From contig NC_079238.1 of NCBI RefSeq assembly GCF_027921745.1, positions 3,596,001 through 3,660,000 of the forward strand: a stretch of DNA of 64,000 nt, read 5' to 3'. The position numbers were made by a program, and so were the translations under genes. The notes below the pieces were generated by a model, which saw nothing but the letters and a program-made list of their open reading frames with translations, did not search any database and was not told the origin of the DNA. Every line of letters starts with the position of its first letter. Within the stretch, counting starts at the first letter, position 1. Source of the DNA: Schizosaccharomyces osmophilus. Taxonomy: Eukaryota > Ascomycota > Schizosaccharomycetes > Schizosaccharomycetales > Schizosaccharomycetaceae. Below, in pieces: positions 9,674 through 20,242 of this stretch.

Positions 9674-10754
9674 TCTCTTCGTTTTAAACTAAAGCCACTC
9701 GCTTGTTTAAGTGTAGTTAAATGTTTACAGAAAAAAGTTATTAAATGGTAAAAAGATGATCAAAAACCGCGTATTGGATATTTTGAAAGTTTATAAAGAG
9801 TGTCGCGAAGGTTAGCATTGGTGGTGTTCCTCCAAGCTGTTCTTGCATTCCTATAGTGAATGATACTTATTGTTACTGTGGGGGATTATGCGAAATATGA
9901 AGTAGTCATAGTCAGATAGTATTGATACTATACTGAGTGCATTGTAGTATGAATAATAAAATGAGAATGAAAAATCACATAGGAAGGTGTCCCTTGAATA
10001 TGTCGGATAGGAGATGGTTTCTAAATGAATGACTTGATCTAAAGCGAAAAAAGGATGAAAGTATTTGTATATTTCATAAGAGAATGCTTCAATGATACTA
10101 ACATTGAAGCATATTCTCCTACTCTGTAATTGCGAAATAAAAACTATTTTCAGTTGTGCCTTTTCTATATTTTTCTATACTAATGGAAGCGTGAATTGAG
10201 ACTTTTACGTACATGTGTGAATCGAATATAGCGATGAAACTCAGCCTAGGGTATGGTTTTTTCTTTGAATATAATTTATATTAACATTGCTACTACCGTT
10301 TAACTCGATTAAAGTAATACTGTTTGCTTTTCTAGTATAGTAAAATTCAAAGGCTCACTCCTTTTCAAATATGAAATTGGGTGACAACATGTTTGATGGC
10401 TCAATTATTCTCGTGCAATTTTCAGATTTGTTGATCATTTTCCAAAATTTTATGCAACAAAATTCTTTTTGAAAGATACAATAGGCTTTCTTGCATGTTC
10501 AACTTTCTGCTAATGAGGTTTTTTTTTTCAGTCATTTATTTATTTACATCATATTTGTTTAATTTGTAATACGATATATTATCTGATATTACGTATTCTA
10601 ACTTTCGTAGGCCTGAGTCTAATCAAACAAACTTCGCTAGGCAAATGGCCCAAAACACCAAAATTGATAGATCTGCAGGTTGGACCAAAACTGTTCACAT
10701 TCCGTACTTTTCTACTCTGTTTTTCGCATCGGTTGAATGTAAATTCAGTACAAA
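9674..10754. promoter_or_regulatory. Divergent intergenic region, rdh54 / tah18
   Basis: 1.08 kb with no credible ORF. It holds both promoters, a strong hairpin at 10080-10118, and a small perfect palindrome (ATAGTAT/ATACTAT) at 9916-9931. A poly-T tract lies near 10520. It may also be a rearrangement breakpoint relative to S. pombe (see findings). Confidence 0.45.
10080..10118. repeat. Imperfect inverted repeat (hairpin) in rdh54-tah18 spacer
   Basis: Left arm GAGAAT + GCTTCAATG and right arm CATTGAAGC + AT + ATTCTC pair over 15 bases with one 2-base bulge around a 7-base loop. The loop and right arm together spell TACTAAC. It lies outside any gene; its function is unknown. Confidence 0.7.
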
Positions 10755-12668
10755 ATGGAAGTAGCACCTATATATGTTCTTTATGGCTCTGAAACAGGGA
10801 CTGCAGAAGAATTGTCTGAGAGACTTTATAGAAAGCTGAACCGTCTGGGGTATAGAGTACTTACCCTACCTATGGACGAATTTGATACTGTAAGTGTTAT
10901 AGCCGTCTAAGAAATCAGTATTTAATATGTCAGCAAAAACTAATTGAACCCCTCCTTTGTGTGTTTATTTGCAGTACCACGGGACAAGGTGAAATGCCTT
11001 TAAACATGCGAGTACGAACTAAATGAAGAGGCGACAACTGACTTGTTTAGAAATTTTGGAAATTTCTGCTTAGAAAACGTCTTCCCATGGATCTTCTTGA
11101 TGATATGCAATACGCTGTTTTCGGATGTGGTGATACCTCTTACGCAAGGTAATAAAAACGCATGTTCATTGATATTTGCAACTAACCTATAGATACAACT
11201 GGGCCTCCAAGAAATTGGATAGTCGTCTTCGACAGCTTGGTGCTCAAAGCTTTTGTCCAAGAGGTGAAGGTGATGAGCAACACGCCCAAGGGTATGTCAA
11301 CCACCAAACACATAATAGATTTTCATACTCACAGTCATCAGTGTCGAAGGCGGTTTTGCATATTGGTGCACGCATTTGTGCTCGGCTTTGGCGACTGTCA
11401 AAACTCCATCTCAACCAGCTCTCAGAGATTCTGATATTATACCTCCCTCTTTTTCCATAATTCGATTTGATTCTTCACATGAGCTATCTAAAGAACCACT
11501 ACATACCCGAGGAATGATCCCCTCTACCCTCCAACAAAATAAACGCATAACCGCAGACAACCACTGGCAAGACGTTAGGAAGGTTGTTCTTTCCATCCCC
11601 AAATCGGTGAGTTGGAAACCAGGAGATATTGCAGTTCTGTATTCCTGGAACGACGATGAGAGCGTCCATAAATTCTTGAGGTGTTTGAAATGGGATTCCT
11701 TCGCTGATCATTCAGTATTGATAACTTCTAATATTCAAGAACGAAAAATTCCTTGGCTTCCAAATCCGTTAACCGTTTTTAATTTAGTTAAGTACGTTAT
11801 TTCTATACATTCGGTACCGAATCGTACTTTCTTTGAATACGCTGCCCAATTCACGGATGATGATCTGCACAAAGAAAGGCTGTTAGAGTTTGCTTCTCTC
11901 GAAGGTTTAGATGACTATTACGATTATGTCACAAGACCTCGTAGGACATTAATTGAAACACTACAAGAGTTTCACTCGGTCCACATACCTTTTGAATATG
12001 CTTTAGACGCTCTCCCTATAATTCGTGGCCGACAATACTCCATAGCTAACCGCTGCGACCAGAGCGAAGGAAAGCTTGAGCTACTAATTGCATTGGTGAA
12101 ATATCAGACTATTCTAAAAGAACCTCGACAAGGAATTTGTAGTCGATGGTTAGTCAATCTTCATCAAGGCCTCCCTTTTCACATCGATATTTTGCCAGGA
12201 TTTCTTTCGCTTCCTTATACATCAGAAAGACCTTTGATTGCAGTGGGTCCTGGAACTGGTGTCGCACCATTACGCTGTTTAATTCAGGAACGGATAAACC
12301 TCAATCTCAAGAATAATGCGTTATTTTTTGGATGTCGAAGAGAATCCATGGACTACCTCCTTCGTGAAGATTGGGAAAGTTTAAAAAACGCTGGAGATTT
12401 ACAGGTATATTGCGCTTTTTCGCGTGACCAAGAAAAAAAAGTCTATGTTCAACACAAAATCCAAGAACAAGAAGAAATCATATATCACTCTTTACGTGAA
12501 AAAGGAGGAATGGTTTGCATTTGCGGTTCATCAGGAAGTATGCCAAATGCGGTTCGTGATGCCATAGCAGGCATCATCTCAAAGTATTCAGGGGAGAGTA
12601 TATCTGAAGGTTATGAGTTTTTGAAAAAACTTGAAAAAGAAAGAAGATTCTTTCAAGAAACTTGGTAA
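10755..12668 (+). CDS. tah18: NADPH-dependent diflavin oxidoreductase Tah18
   Basis: Electron donor to Dre2 in cytosolic iron-sulphur cluster assembly. Five exons: 10755-10889, 10934-11011, 11051-11148, 11193-11291, 11342-12668, giving 578 residues. Domain order is clear. An FMN flavodoxin part comes first (YGSETGTAEELSERL, STTGQGEMP, FGCGDTSYARYNWASKKLD). An FAD-binding part follows (GRQYSIANR). The NADPH-binding part is last (VGPGTGVAPLRCLIQER, FFGCRRESMDYLLREDW, CICGSSGSMPNAVRDAI), and the protein ends in an aromatic residue (FFQETW), as in cytochrome P450 reductase relatives. Introns of 39-50 bases sit only in the FMN part. No membrane anchor, so soluble, as in the family. Confidence 0.95.
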
Positions 12669-12822
12669 TAATTGGTATTTATTGACTCTTCCTGATACGT
12701 TATACCAAAAAAGAAATTCATAGTTCCTTTTACTTTTTGCTGTATTAATCGAAAAAAAAACAACGTAGAAATAAATTGAGTTCATAAACATAATCATCAT
12801 CTAAATTTATCTTAATTAAACT

Positions 12823-14599
12823 CTAAATAGCGTTTAATAAAGTAGCAACACTCTTGGGATCCAGCTTATCAGTTCCTCGATGCCTTTCTACAACATCGTC
12901 TCCATCATTGGTATTTTCACTTACGCTCGAAGATCCATTGCCAGCATGTGAAGAGAGATCTGACTTGTATGAAAAACCAGAACGCTTGCGATTGTTCCAA
13001 GCATCTTGATTTAACTTTTGGCTAGGAGGAGGAATACTTAATCTACGAGGCAATCCTTCGCGGCCCAGACGAGACAAGCCTCCCATATTATCAATATTTC
13101 GTATGTAAGGTCGCATGGACTCTAAAGTAGCTAAAACTCGACGCTCGTAGTAAGCCTCCTTTTCCACAAAATCACGAATAGACACCCGTAATGTAGTAGA
13201 AGTTTGTTTTTTATACGTTTTGGATTCATTAAGTAAATTCAATGTGACATAAGCCAATTTATGGGAGAGTTCTTTTTCATTTAGTCTTGATATTTCAAGA
13301 GCATCCAGAGCCTCATCTGTACGTGCCTTACTTATCTTTGGATTACTTTGCAGACGATTTGCAGAAGAAAGACAAGAATTTGTTTGATTTTGTGCAGTAA
13401 TTAAATCTCGCATCAAGATGTGTCTATTTGAGAGAATTTCCTAGAATAGAATTAGAAGGATGTACCTTAATGACAAGCATACCTTTGCAACAAATGCATT
13501 ATTGGAAGCATAAGAAAGGGTATCGGCAAACGTAACGAGTCGCGTAGTAGACTGCATCAATCGAACATCAGATAAAGATTGAAGCATTTTCCCTAAGCGA
13601 TTAATGGCACTTGCCATACCTGTATGATCTTCAGCAGAAGCATAGTCAATCATGCTTTGACCCAATTCGATGTGCGATTGTGCTAAGGCTTTTTAGGTTA
13701 GAAAAAATAACATTTAGCAAGAATGAACATACCTTGCTTTCTTGCAACTAGCTTTTTGAGTTTCATTTCAGCATCTTTGGTATTATTGTAGAATGATTTA
13801 ACTATTGGGCGCAACGTCGCCAACTCCTCACAAGAGTCCGGAGGCAAAGGAAGCTGTTTCAGTGCTTTCCTCTTAAGACCAGAGGTAGGATTTCCAGTGT
13901 TTACTAACGGAGAATAACCATAATCACTTTCAACGAATAATTTTAATTCTGGATCATGAAGCAAATTTGGATTTGCTGCAACATAGTCCAACCAAGCTTG
14001 TAAGCCGTTCACCATGTACTGCATGTCGTCTTTACTACCAATGCCAGCTGAAGTGAAAATCTCTGGAACAGCAGGAATTAGACATTCTGGATGAGTAAAC
14101 ATGAAATACCGTGCGAGTTTATTTATTTCTCCATGAGTCCTTCGCACGTTTTTGTAAATTTTTGAGCGATACCCATGAATATTTGCCTAAAATGTTAGTG
14201 TTTAAAATAAGGAAGTCTGTCAAATAAAAATCTTACCCACATATTCATCTTGACAACAGGATCTTTCGCGTTCTCAGCTTCAATTTCTATAATTCGTATT
14301 TTTAATAGTTGCTGATCATCCTTGCTTGTAGGCTCTCGGCCTTTTGTAGAACTAGTCGACGAGTTCATTGTTTCTTCAGCAATAGAGCGATTCGCCTCAA
14401 AAAGCGGAGCTGAAGAAGTATTACCGTTCACCCCTTCCGGGTAAGCATGGGTTTCAGATTCCGATTCAGCGTTAGCATTTGCTGTTGTAGGATCTGATGA
14501 AATGGATACACTTTGAAAATCTTGATGATTGAGGTCCGAAAACCCTCCTTTGAATACATCAGAATTTATAAGATCATTCGCATTGTCGTCTCCCAACAT
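12823..14599 (-). CDS. vps17: Retromer sorting nexin Vps17 (PX-BAR)
   Basis: Pairs with Vps5 to form the membrane-bending part of retromer, which recycles receptors from endosomes to the Golgi. Exons 14599-14237, 14186-13733, 13688-13483 and 13440-12823 give 546 residues (about 549 in S. pombe). Residues about 98-190 look like a degenerate PX domain (IHGYRSKIYKNVRRTHGEIN, then FMFTHPECLIPAVPE). The rest is helical and charged, fitting a BAR domain up to about residue 460. The last 70 residues are polar and basic. The N-terminal hundred residues are acidic and Ser-rich. The intron donors GTAAGA, GTATGT and GTATGC all have CTAAC/CTAAT branches. The convergent neighbour is tah18, 154 bases away. 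Confidence 0.88.
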
Positions 14600-16079
14600 G
14601 TTTCGTTTTAACTATTTGATTCAAGTGAAAACAAGGAATTCTTCACTGGAGTAAGTACCGGGTTCAATTCCAGGAAGCTGTACAGATTACAAAGGAAACT
14701 TTAGAGAAATATCGTAAAAGTATTGGAACCGTCTGAAAATAGCCTGATATGTTTGGAAACTGTTACCAATTAACGAATGGAGATGAAAGAATCCATGGAC
14801 AAGCTCAGGTTGCTCCCACAATCGACTATTTACCAAACATTTGTAAGGGTGCACAATGTATTACTAAAGAGGCAGAACCAACGTGTAAAGATATATTATC
14901 ATTTTATGCGCTTATATCGTAAACAGGTTTTTAACGGTTATTAACGTATTTTGATAAAGTAAACTAGGAGGTCCTCCGTATTTGCGAAATCGTACTGCGA
15001 GCGTATTTGCAATTTCTTTTGCTACGTGTCCCTTACTGTTACCCGAAAGTCTCTAAGTATGTTTTAAACACCAGATGAGTTGGCACTTCTTTTGACTACG
15101 GAATGTAAACGTCTTTACTTTGTTGTATGCATTGAATTTGAAGAACCAGGCAAAAAAGAGAAGATGAAAACGGTTGGTAATTGCACATGTACAAGTGCTA
15201 ATGGAGTATTGTACGAAAATGGGTACCCTGAGCCTGTCGGTAATTACGTACATTTTCGCTAGTAGCCCAAAAAATTGGACGGGACATTGTAATTCAGTTG
15301 TGATGAAGTAAGCCGATTGGAAACAATTAGCCTTACTCATTCCCTGCTAATGAATCAAAAAAACGACAGACAACATTAGAAGGATCCTTGTTAGATTCTA
15401 TTCAGGAGCATTGTTCCATGGAGAATACATGACGTATTTTGTTAAAGAATATTACTACTCCAAGTCACAGGAATTGGTTTACCATAAAAAAAAAGAGAAA
15501 TAGCCTAGGTAGAAGCATATTTCCGTATCTTAGATTCATTTTTACAGTCGCTGTATTACCTTAAGTTTGGCGATCTACATTAAGAGTCGCAGCCAACGCT
15601 TGCCATTTTCGAGTCGTTCGATTTTTTTATAGCAACATAATAGAAGAGGTTTGCCATCTAATACTTTGGATTCGTAGTAGTTTGGCCTTACTAACCGTTT
15701 GAAAGATTGACTTCCCAAAAGGCTCTTGAGATCATTGTTTGCTACGTTCGTCCTATGAGATGAAACCTCTCTAGTTCATTTCGTGCCCATTTCGTCGCAC
15801 GAATCATAATTGAAACATACAGTTATTTTCTACTTTGAAAATAGTAATTCCTATTGTGAAGACCGAAATTTGCGCAAAACATTTTTATGATTTCTCTAGG
15901 GTAGTATAATATAACAAAAATAAAGTATTACTAAATTACGTATTTGTTGAGACATTGCTACTTCATTACGATGTCTATGGTATAGGGAGCAGTCGATCTT
16001 ACGGATGTTTTTTTTTACCTCTGTAAACCCGACCTGACCAGAGCCTAATCTTATCCAAAACAGTAAAAACACTTAGAAT
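14600..16079. promoter_or_regulatory. Divergent intergenic region, vps17 / lsb4
   Basis: 1.48 kb without a supported gene, long for this window. It holds a B-box match near vps17 (14661-14671) and several poor ORFs (for instance 15080-15262) without protein-like composition. An unannotated non-coding RNA is possible but not visible from sequence alone. Confidence 0.4.
14661..14671 (+). promoter_or_regulatory. Isolated TFIIIC B-box match
   Basis: GGTTCAATTCC fits the tRNA B-box consensus exactly. There is no A-box or cloverleaf in front of it, so it is not a tRNA. It lies 62 bases upstream of the vps17 ATG in a divergent promoter, the setting of TFIIIC-only COC sites in S. pombe. One match of this degeneracy is expected by chance about every 250 kb per strand. 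Confidence 0.25.
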
Positions 16080-17509
16080 ATGGGGCTTCATAATCCTTTG
16101 CCTGCTTCTTTGAAAAGTAAGAAGAAAGCTGTAATTCAATTGAGTGCTTTAGTTAACCTGCTGTAGGTGAATGCAAAAAAACGGGAAAAATTTTAACTAG
16201 TTTTGTGGTATGCTATTACAATTTCGCGTTCTACAATTGAGAATTCGTGATTGTTCTTTTTGCAAATTCATTTGCTAATTCATCTTTTTAGGACCCTAGA
16301 CAAACTCTCGGAGCTCAGGAAGTCATTCCTCCCTCCGTACTGACGAATGCAAAAGGATTGGTGATTATGACAGTTTTAAAAGCTGGCTTTCTATTTTCTG
16401 GAAGAATTGGATCTGGACTAATTGTTGCTCGTCTCGACGATGGCACTTGGTCAGCTCCTTCGGCTGTTATGACTGGTGGAATGGGTGTGGGTGCCCAAAT
16501 TGGTTCCGAGTTAACTGATTTTGTAATTATTTTGAACTCAAAAAGTGCCGTACAAACGTTTGCTCGCTTGGGAAGTATCACCCTTGGCGGAAACTTGTCT
16601 GTTGCTGCCGGTCCTTTAGGCCGAAATGCTGAAGCTGGTGGTGGCGCTAGTGTCGGTGGAATGGCCCCTATATTTTCGTACAGCAAAACAAAGGGTCTTT
16701 TTGCAGGTGTTTCACTCGAAGGTTCGATTTTGGTTGAGCGCCGTGATGCAAACCGCAGTCTTTATAGAGGCGATATAAATGCGAAGCGACTTCTCACTGG
16801 CCAAGTCCCTCAGCCAGCAGCAGCAGATCCTCTTTACAAAGTATTAAATTCTAGAATTTTCAATATGTTCCGAGAATACGAAGGCGACATATATAATGAT
16901 GTTCCCATCTACGCAGAGGATGAGCCTGAAGATATTTGGGGTCCACCTGGATCTCGTACCAGACGTGATACTTTAGATAAAGATTCTGCATACACATCTC
17001 GAAGATCGCAACCTAATCGGAGCAGTCGTCGTTATGCCGACGACGAGGATGAAGACGACTATGACCACTATAGAAACAGGCCGACTTCCAAATCCACTCG
17101 CTCCTCTATTCGCTCTTCTCGTGCTAAAAACGGTGGCTTTCAGTCCCAGTACACTGACACTCCAACCCCAACTTCAACAAATGATTACTATAGTGACGAG
17201 GACCGTAGCTATGACAGCCATGAGGATGATGCTAGTAGCGGATCTTCTCGCTTCTCCTCTAGGAGTTCCGACTATTCTCGTCCATCTCGTCCATCTGCTC
17301 CAAAACCCGTGTTCAATAAAGATAAAATCGGCCCTGATCAAGTTCGTGCATTGTACACATTCACTGGAGAGCAACCTGGGGATTTATCATTCAAGAAAGG
17401 CGACATCATAGAAATTATTCAAAAGAGTGAATCTCATGATGATTGGTGGACAGGTAGGGTTGGATATCATGAAGGTATCTTCCCAGCTAATTATGTTTCT
17501 CTAACATAA
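16080..17509 (+). CDS. lsb4: Actin cortical patch protein Lsb4 (SYLF + SH3; Ysc84 family)
   Basis: Binds and bundles actin and phosphoinositides at endocytic patches. Exons 16080-16116, 16167-16207 and 16292-17509 give 431 residues. The two tiny first exons encode MGLHNPLPASLKS and ECKKTGKILTSFV, both typical of the family N-terminus. Residues about 28-215 form the SYLF domain (GLVIMTVLKAGFLFSGRIGS, then GGNLSVAAGPLGRNAEAG). A long Ser/Arg/Asp-rich linker follows, likely phosphorylated. The last 60 residues are an SH3 domain (ALYTFTGEQPGDLSFKKGD, DDWWTGR, GIFPANYV). All expected SH3 ligand-binding residues are visible. The order next to vps17 matches S. pombe. Confidence 0.95.
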
Positions 17510-17830
17510 TTTTCGATTTCTCCTATGTATGCCCAAATATATAATGATAATTCCCTAAAATTTGATCTTTATTTTAGTTTGTAAATAGAACAGCTTCTGC
17601 TTGACCAATCCGTTTTACTTTATGTTGGTCAACATTGGCTCCCTTCATTTTCTTTCCTTTCTTACACATATTACAATATAAGTAATACAGAATAATTAAA
17701 AGTATGAATATACTAATCCCTTTGCATTTATTTCACTATATTTTAATGTATGATCAGAAGAAACAATCCATTAACGATTTCTAAAGGCATTTGACTATTG
17801 CTCAAAAAAACCAATCAATTAATTGAAAGC
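17510..17830. other. Convergent 3' region, lsb4 / X-Pro aminopeptidase
   Basis: 321 AT-rich bases between two stop codons, with AT-rich poly(A)-type signals on both strands. I see nothing else. Confidence 0.5.
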
Positions 17831-19842
17831 TTACAAAGGACTAGTTTCCTTTGCTAACCATTTAATGGCTGAGCTTGACAATAAGGGACTTAACGTATCA
17901 TAGACGTGAGCATGGTACCTGTTAATATACTCAATTTCTTCTTTGCAAAGCAGAGTGGGATCAATAAGCTTCTTACAATGGGGAGCCAAAGTTAGATCCC
18001 TCAAAGCGTAGTATTCGCGACCAGCAAACTGATATTTGGTATTAGCTTTGGTGACATATACACAATTTTCAACTCGGAATCCGAAATGGCCGTCTTCGTA
18101 AAATCCTGGCTCATTACTAGTGACCATTCCTGGTTGCAAGGCAACGGTATTAAAAACGTCACGTGAACCAATACCAATAGGAAGTTCGTGAACATTAAGG
18201 AAACTACCTACACCGTGTCCAGTACCGTGCAAATAGTCCAATCCCCATTGCCAAAGATGCTGACGTGCCAAGGAATCAATCTGAAAGCCAGTAGTACCTT
18301 TAGGGAACACTATATTTATAATTGCAACGTATCCTTTCAAAACCAATGTGGCTGATTGACGCTCAAATTCAGTAGGTTCCCTGAAATGCCATGTTCTAGT
18401 TACATCAGTGGTTCCATCTCTATATTGAGCACCTGAATCGCAGAGATAAATTTTTGAAGGGTCAATGATAGCGCTTCCAGTCGCAGGAGGCGAGTAATGA
18501 ATGATAGCTCCGTTCGACCCAGTGGAACTAATTGTCTCGAACGATAAGTTAACGAAGTGATCATTCTTTCTTCTGAATGATTCAAGCTTCGTGGCTGCGT
18601 CATATTCATTGATTTTACCATCGGAATGAAGAAACTCTTCAAGCCATGCAAAATACTCGACTAAAGCAGCACCATCTCGAACATGACAATCTTTCATACC
18701 CTTCAACTCAATGTCATTTTTAATTCCCTTGGCATGAGCGATCGGGCTAACGATGGGGTAAACAGTTGCTTCGCCAAAGGAAGTAGCAATACACCAAGAA
18801 GTCTTAGTTGAGACACCGACATGACTTAAATAACATTCGTTCGCATCCTTAAAAATTCTAGAATAGGGTCGGACCTCAGCATACTTACTAATATGAGCGT
18901 TGACCTCAGGAGTAAGTTTGGCCTCATCCACGTAAAAGTAAGCTTTGTCATGGGTGATAAAAGAGTAGGCATAGAAGACCGGATTATAAGGAACATCAGC
19001 TCCACGGAGATTGTAAAGCCAGGCAACTTCATCAAGCATAGACACAACAAATGCTTCAAGACCTTCCTTGTTCATAGCCTCCCGCAAAATCTTAAGCTTT
19101 TCCGAAACATCCATTCCTGCATATTTGAGTTCTTGAATAAAGAGCTTTTCACAAGGAGGCTTGGGACGAGATTCACCCCAAACTTGGTCAACCAAATTTG
19201 TATGATCACCACATAAGTATGAGCCTTTTTGCACATAAAGCATTTCACGTAATTTTCTAGCATCAGGGAAGGTAATGAGGCTAGAGTCTATACCAATTTT
19301 CTCGGTGACTTTGCTTTGCTGAGCACAATATGCTTGCCAAGTAGGAACATTAGCAAATCCCTGTTTCATCAAAGTCCAATTTTCATCCAGTTGTTGAGAA
19401 GCTTGGTTAAAATAACGGCCATCGGTAAAAAGAGCTGCGGAGTTTAATCCAATAACAGCACATCCAGCGGACCCATCAAAGCTATGCAATGTTAGAACTT
19501 ATCTAAATGCAGATAATTGTTGTCTCCCCATACCCACTGATGAAAGCTCTTCTGGATTCTGACTCGGAGGTGTATTCTGAAGCATGAGACTATGTCCAAA
19601 AGGTAAGTAAAAGAATACTAAAATCAATAAAAGAATTTTAAGGACTATTTTATAAAGAAGCTGATGAATAGGGAAAACCATTTTCGAGAAGTTCAGTATC
19701 CACTTTTTCAATACGATATAGCAGAAGTAAATATCACTACATTCATACTTACATCTTCAGAAGGAACCACATAAAAAGAGTATTCACACTCCTTCATGAG
19801 AGCTCGCAATTTAGACAAACGATCAGTAGTATGTACAACCAT
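17831..19842 (-). CDS. X-Pro aminopeptidase P (M24B metallopeptidase)
   Basis: Removes N-terminal residues that precede proline, in the cytosol. Exons 19842-19753, 19589-19534 and 19481-17831 give 598 residues. The middle exon encodes only 18 whole codons (SHASEYTSESESRRAFISG) and was found because it completes the family motif running into FDGSAGCAVIG. The C-terminal pita-bread domain keeps all five dimetal ligands: the two Asp of LCDSGAQYRDGTTDVTRTW, the His of GTGHGVGSFLNVHE, the Glu of NEPGFYEDGHFG and the Glu of FRVENCVYV. This is the long, three-domain eukaryotic form. Order between lsb4 and kap111 matches SPAC22G7.01c of S. pombe. Confidence 0.93.
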
Positions 19843-20242
19843 ATTCAATGAAAAGTAGGTGCACAATCACTAAGAAATTACGGAAAATGAAAGGGAAAAG
19901 ATGTGAAGCTATTAATTTCCAGAAAATTAACAAAGAGTTATTGACTCGGAATTAGTGCTATTTGATACTTTATTCCTTATATTGGTATCCGGCTGTGAGA
20001 AGGTCGTTTGAATAGGTAGTTACTGAACGAAGCAAGCGTTTTGCTACTTTGAGCTTGATTTTAAGCGAGGTTACATATTTACCATGCTCTCGTTTAGCCT
20101 GGCGCTTATTTTGGTAGGACCACTATTTACTACAGTAATACTATTGAAACTCCATGTACACAAAACACCATAGACATTAATCGGAAGTCTAAGAAGAAGG
20201 AGATACGAGATTACTTATATTTATGATAATATTTTTTGACTA
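19843..20242. promoter_or_regulatory. Divergent promoter region, aminopeptidase P / kap111
   Basis: 400 bases holding both promoters and leaders. I see no strong motif and no ORF of note. Confidence 0.4.

Noticed and set aside
15080-15262. 60-codon plus-strand ORF in the vps17-lsb4 spacer
   Set aside because: An opposing ORF of similar length overlaps it. Composition is not convincing and no domain is visible.
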